Part shown: positions 6,013-9,108 of the stretch, one piece after another
How the letters are laid out: every line of letters begins with the position of its first letter
How positions within the stretch are numbered: position 1 is the stretch's first letter
Origin: Flavobacteriaceae bacterium
Lineage (GTDB): Bacteria; Bacteroidota; Bacteroidia; Flavobacteriales; Flavobacteriaceae
Direction: 5' to 3'
Length of the DNA stretch: 9,108 bases
Assembly: GCA_015493405.1 (NCBI GenBank)
Contig: WGDF01000150.1
Span: 1 to 9,108 of the forward strand
Notes under the pieces: generated by a model
Seen by the model: only the letters and a program-made list of their open reading frames with translations
Databases searched by the model: none
Told to the model about the DNA's origin: nothing
Translations under genes and position numbers: made by a program

Positions 6013-8856
6013 TTATTGATGGTTAATGATTATTTTCTTAAGAGCTATTTTATTATTTTTATACGCTTTGAGAAGGTAGAATCCCGATTTTAAATCTTGA
6101 ATATTATAAAAATAGGTTTTATGATTTACAAATTTCTTGACGCATTGGCCACTTAAATTATAGATTTCAAGTTTATTTAAATGTCGATCTACAGCTAAAT
6201 AATGATCAGCCGGATTAGGATAAATATTTAATTTTAAAGTGCTGTATTCAGTAGCGCTGACCGTACCAGGTTGGTTACCGAAAATGCGATACTCTCCGGG
6301 TTGTAAATCTACAGATACATTTGAACTTGTAACATTGATACTTGAGTTATCCATTAAGTTATACCAAGTTCCCGTATAGGGGAAGCCTGTATTTACAGTA
6401 TGAGCAAATACATCAAAATTGGCTACAATAATTACATTTTTGAGTTGAGAAACAGGAATATTATCGTCCCAAATATAAATTATCGGTGTAAAAGAGCCGG
6501 AATGAATTTCATAAGAGCCGTTAAAAACCGGTTCTTGTCGTTTTAAAGCAAGCATTTTGGCCCAATCATCATAGATGGCATTTCTATGCGTATTGTGTAG
6601 CCAGTCTTCGACCCATTGTGGTTGTGGTTTGGTCGCTAAGCGGCAATTGGGGTCAACCGTTCCATCGGTACAAGTATTGATAGAAAGATCCATACCCAAA
6701 TCGCCGAAATCCCAAATCATTTTTGGCCCCGGAATCAACAAGCTTACAGCACCTAATGCCCGCATACGGTATAAAGCTGTATTTAAATTTTGAACATTAT
6801 GAATAGAGTTTGCAGTATTGCCATATTGTAAATTGTTATACATAAGCCGTTCTTCATCGTGGCTTTCAAAATAGCCTACAAGCCGCTTGCCTGAAAAATT
6901 GTGGGCGATATAACCCATTCCGTCAAAGTTTTTATTGCCATTTTGGCCCATAGTCAATTCGTTATAGGGCTCATTATAGCGGCCCCAAAGCATGATGCCT
7001 TTGCCTTCATTATAACGGTAATTGGCCCATTCTTGTTCTTCTTGTGCATTACCCAAATGTTCAAAAATAACATAACTATCAGGGTCTACTGACCAAGTAT
7101 AATCTGCGTAATGTTTTAACACGGCTACACGGTCAGCTTGATAGGCATTGGTACAAGCTTCGTCACCGGAAGTACAATTTTGAGTAAAACCTTTGGTTAA
7201 ATCCCAGCGAAAGCCATCGATATGAAATTCTGTAATCCAATGTTTGATGACGCGTTCGGTATAATATTGGGTATAGGGCGAACTGTGATTAAAATCATAA
7301 CCAATACCATAGGCATGGGTGGCTTGTTGGTTAAAATAGGGATTTTCACTACTTGGCGGCCCCCAGCCGTCGCCGTCGGCATCAATCATCCACATGCGTT
7401 CCATAGGATTGCGGCCAAAGGCGTGATTTAAGGCAACATCTAAGATGACAGCTATTCCGTTTTGGTGGTAGAGATCAATTAATTCTTTTAATTTATTTTT
7501 GGTGCCGTAAAATTTGTCTAAAGCCAGATGAAAATCCGGATTATAACCCCATCCTTCATTACCTTCAAATTCCATAACAGGCATCAATTCAATAGCATTG
7601 ACATTTAAGTTTTTGAAATAATTCACTTTATCTATTAGGTCTTGAAAATTGCGATTGGCATCAAAATCGCGAATGAGGACTTCATAAATTGCCAATTTGT
7701 CTTTATCGGGTCTATTAAAATTGGTTACTTGCCAATTATAAGTCGGTTCACCGGTTTTAAGCACGGTTACTTCACGTTCTTGCCCTGCCGGATAAGCCGG
7801 TAAATTGGGGTAAGAGCTAGCCGGGATGTATGGGTCGTCAAAAGGCGATAAAACTAAGGTTGAAAAAGGATCAGCCGTTTTGACCAATTTTGGGGAATCG
7901 GCTATGGGGTCGACTTTGGCTACCCAATATTGATAAGTATAGTTAGTGCCTGCGGATAATCCGTCAATTTCCACCCAAAATTTATCACTGTTAGGATCTT
8001 TTTTCAAAGCATAGGTATGATCCGGTTGCCAGTTATTAAAATTGCCGGCAACATAAACAAAATCTTTATGAGGAGCCGTTAAGACTAAGGTTGCTTTGGT
8101 TGGATCGGTAGTGTCATAATTAATGCCATCTTCCAAGTTTGAAGGCAAAGCTTGTTGACTGGTATCATTGACTAATATAGTAAATTTTTTAGAAACAACA
8201 GAACTCCCTTGGGTGACAACCAGTTCGCAATATTGATTTTCAGTTAGATTTTGAAATTGATAACCATTATAAAAATTGACATTATTTTGCGTATGGACGC
8301 TGATCCCATTGGCAAATAATTCATAATTGGCATTACCATTTGTATTTTGAGCTAATATCTGGGTAGAGCCATTATGCTCAACAATAATTATTCCTGTATC
8401 ATCAGGATTAATCATCGTTACTTGAAAAGCACCGACATTTAAAATAAAATCGCTGCAGCCGTTATTTTTATATTCCTGTGATCCATCTTCATTTCTAAAG
8501 ACTAAACCCATTTTGGTAATACCGGCGGCTTGTGCATTGGTCAATCCGAAGTAGGTTTGAGGTACAATGGTAATGCTCCATGTGCCATCACCATTGTCAG
8601 TCATTTCACCAATACCGTCATCTTGTCCCCAGTTGCCTACCACATATTGCCAAGGATTACTATCGTCGCCAACTCCGGCATGCATATAGACTTTATTAGG
8701 GTTGTTCAAGTGATTGCAATCTGTATCAGTTGTATTCTGATCAATAGTAATGGTAACAGATTGATTGACTTCAAAAGGTGAAGGATTGGTTAGGACAGCC
8801 TGACCAAACACAAAAAAATTGAGACTTAAAAATAAAAGGAGTAATGTTTTTTTCAT
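6013..8856 (-). CDS. Secreted multidomain GH13 alpha-amylase-family enzyme with T9SS tail
   Basis: GH13 enzymes act on alpha-glucan linkages with a retaining mechanism. The 947 residues comprise: a signal peptide (1-18, Gln19 first after cleavage); a probable carbohydrate-binding beta domain (about 25-142); an Ig-like segment (about 145-230); a CBM48/isoamylase-N-like E-set domain (about 252-335, FVYVAGNFNNWQ); a GH13 barrel (about 385-775); a C-terminal beta domain (about 780-860); and a type A T9SS sorting domain (874-947, IYPNP at 878-882). All four GH13 regions are intact: DVALNH (473-478), GFRWD with nucleophile D552 and R550, acid/base E599 in IFEH, and HD at 666-667 with D667. The ELMPVMEFEGNEGWGYNP block is typical of the family. 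A DADGDG motif (492-497) might bind calcium. Exact linkage specificity is open: alpha-amylase, neopullulanase or similar. It lies between a SusE/F-like gene and a small T9SS protein. Confidence 0.93.
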   Translation of the reverse strand: MKKTLLLLFLSLNFFVFGQAVLTNPSPFEVNQSVTITIDQNTTDTDCNHLNNPNKVYMHAGVGDDSNPWQYVVGNWGQDDGIGEMTDNGDGTWSITIVPQTYFGLTNAQAAGITKMGLVFRNEDGSQEYKNNGCSDFILNVGAFQVTMINPDDTGIIIVEHNGSTQILAQNTNGNANYELFANGISVHTQNNVNFYNGYQFQNLTENQYCELVVTQGSSVVSKKFTILVNDTSQQALPSNLEDGINYDTTDPTKATLVLTAPHKDFVYVAGNFNNWQPDHTYALKKDPNSDKFWVEIDGLSAGTNYTYQYWVAKVDPIADSPKLVKTADPFSTLVLSPFDDPYIPASSYPNLPAYPAGQEREVTVLKTGEPTYNWQVTNFNRPDKDKLAIYEVLIRDFDANRNFQDLIDKVNYFKNLNVNAIELMPVMEFEGNEGWGYNPDFHLALDKFYGTKNKLKELIDLYHQNGIAVILDVALNHAFGRNPMERMWMIDADGDGWGPPSSENPYFNQQATHAYGIGYDFNHSSPYTQYYTERVIKHWITEFHIDGFRWDLTKGFTQNCTSGDEACTNAYQADRVAVLKHYADYTWSVDPDSYVIFEHLGNAQEEQEWANYRYNEGKGIMLWGRYNEPYNELTMGQNGNKNFDGMGYIAHNFSGKRLVGYFESHDEERLMYNNLQYGNTANSIHNVQNLNTALYRMRALGAVSLLIPGPKMIWDFGDLGMDLSINTCTDGTVDPNCRLATKPQPQWVEDWLHNTHRNAIYDDWAKMLALKRQEPVFNGSYEIHSGSFTPIIYIWDDNIPVSQLKNVIIVANFDVFAHTVNTGFPYTGTWYNLMDNSSINVTSSNVSVDLQPGEYRIFGNQPGTVSATEYSTLKLNIYPNPADHYLAVDRHLNKLEIYNLSGQCVKKFVNHKTYFYNIQDLKSGFYLLKAYKNNKIALKKIIINHQ

Positions 8857-8883
8857 AGAAAGAAGTATATTTAATTTATTCGG

Positions 8884-8891
8884 TAAAAATA
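8884..8891 (-). promoter_or_regulatory. Candidate -7 box for the amylase gene
   Basis: The minus strand reads TATTTTTA, one base off TAnnTTTG, 27 bases before the amylase ATG. It is the same octamer as the candidate in front of udk. A TTTG (8918-8915) lies 23 bases upstream, slightly beyond the usual 19-21, and falls inside the adjacent hairpin. This is weak evidence because the region is AT-rich. Confidence 0.3.
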
Positions 8892-8898
8892 ACCATTA

Positions 8899-8938
8899 AA
8901 TAATCAATTCTTGTCAAAAATGACAAGAATTGATTATT
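8899..8938 (-). terminator. Perfect 18-bp hairpin between the SusE/F-like gene and the amylase gene
   Basis: Arms AATAATCAATTCTTGTCA (8899-8916) and TGACAAGAATTGATTATT (8921-8938) pair without mismatch around a 4-base loop. It starts 10 bases past the SusE/F-like stop codon, the right place for a terminator. The stem is AT-rich, and the tract after it (TAATGGTTATTTTT) is not a clean T-run, so it may be only partly effective. It could also protect the transcript end, or serve as a palindromic protein-binding site. Confidence 0.6.
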
Positions 8939-8948
8939 AATAATATAA

Positions 8949-9108
8949 TTATTGCCAAGCCATAATATTAATAGTAGGTGGATTGACTGAAAAATCCAGT
9001 TCAATATTATACATACCTGCTGTTACAGGTATGTTGGCACCGTTTAGTTCAAGGGTGCCATCATTGCCATCATCGCCGTAATTGACAGTCCAAGCATCAT
9101 TTTGACGA
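8949..9108 (-). CDS. SusE/SusF-like starch-binding outer-membrane protein, C-terminal 52 residues (cut by window edge)
   Basis: The minus-strand frame ending in TAA at 8951-8949 gives 52 residues that include WTVNYGDDGNDGTLELNGAN, then IPVTAGMYNIELDFS, and end in INIMAWQ. The pattern of W-x-x-NYGDDG, a D-G-x-L-E turn, an A-N-I-x-V-x-x-G-x-Y strand and a final I-D-F/L-type strand is what C-terminal modules of SusE/SusF-type proteins show. Those are surface lipoproteins that bind starch next to the SusC/SusD import complex. The N-terminus, including any lipoprotein signal, lies outside the window. The neighbouring GH13 enzyme supports the assignment. Whether it is closer to SusE or SusF cannot be told from this piece. 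Confidence 0.78.
   Translation of the reverse strand, partial: RQNDAWTVNYGDDGNDGTLELNGANIPVTAGMYNIELDFSVNPPTINIMAWQ

Noticed and set aside
7359..7382. DADGDG motif as a dockerin repeat of a cellulosome-type enzyme
   Set aside because: There is only one copy, it lies inside the catalytic domain, and no second repeat or linker is present. A simple calcium loop is more likely.
6575..8781. Several plus- and minus-strand reading frames of 60-85 codons inside the amylase gene
   Set aside because: They are shadows of the 947-codon frame, whose motifs are continuous across these regions.
1..9108. Search for CRISPR arrays, insertion sequences, tRNA or rRNA genes, phage genes and defence systems
   Set aside because: No spaced direct repeats, transposase or integrase motifs, terminal inverted repeats, or cloverleaf-like segments were seen. 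The intergenic gaps are short and explained by terminators and promoters.

Overview
This looks like a chromosomal segment from a Bacteroidota bacterium, most likely a member of the Flavobacteriia. The evidence is: two secreted proteins with C-terminal tails of the type IX secretion (T9SS) sorting type, a SusE/SusF-like starch-binding outer-membrane protein end, A-rich leaders without clear Shine-Dalgarno motifs, a TAnnTTTG-type promoter box, and signal peptides whose predicted cleavage leaves Gln first. The DNA is AT-rich. Every supported gene lies on the minus strand, so transcription runs from high to low coordinates. No stretch above 300 bases lacks a gene, and I see no mobile element, tRNA, rRNA or CRISPR array.

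Reading in the direction of transcription, the right end (about 9108-5318) is a starch-utilisation block. It contains the last 52 residues of a SusE/F-like protein, a strong hairpin, a 947-residue modular GH13 alpha-amylase-family enzyme with a T9SS tail, and, 11 bases later, a 227-residue secreted protein. That last protein seems to be a single module resembling the amylase N-terminal domain, followed by its own T9SS tail. Together they suggest surface binding and hydrolysis of an alpha-glucan, with SusC/SusD presumably just outside the window. A very good intrinsic terminator (5247-5279) closes the block.

The middle (5233-3563) holds engB (ribosome-assembly GTPase), with the best promoter box in the window directly ahead of it. 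It is followed 15 bases later by an outer-membrane beta-barrel-like protein that ends in an unusual 40-residue lysine/arginine-rich tail. A weak terminator follows.

The left part (3536-1) is one tight housekeeping operon: udk (uridine kinase), a FtsB/DivIC-like division protein, the methylmalonyl-CoA mutase small subunit, a DEDDh exonuclease carrying a degenerate GIY-YIG domain, and the start of miaA (tRNA dimethylallyltransferase). The gaps are 2, 6, 0 and -4 bases. The large mutase subunit, often adjacent in relatives, is not here.

I found no clearly new multi-gene system. The most interesting points are the exonuclease with an apparently dead GIY-YIG domain, the polycationic tail on the outer-membrane protein, and the small T9SS-exported module paired with the amylase.
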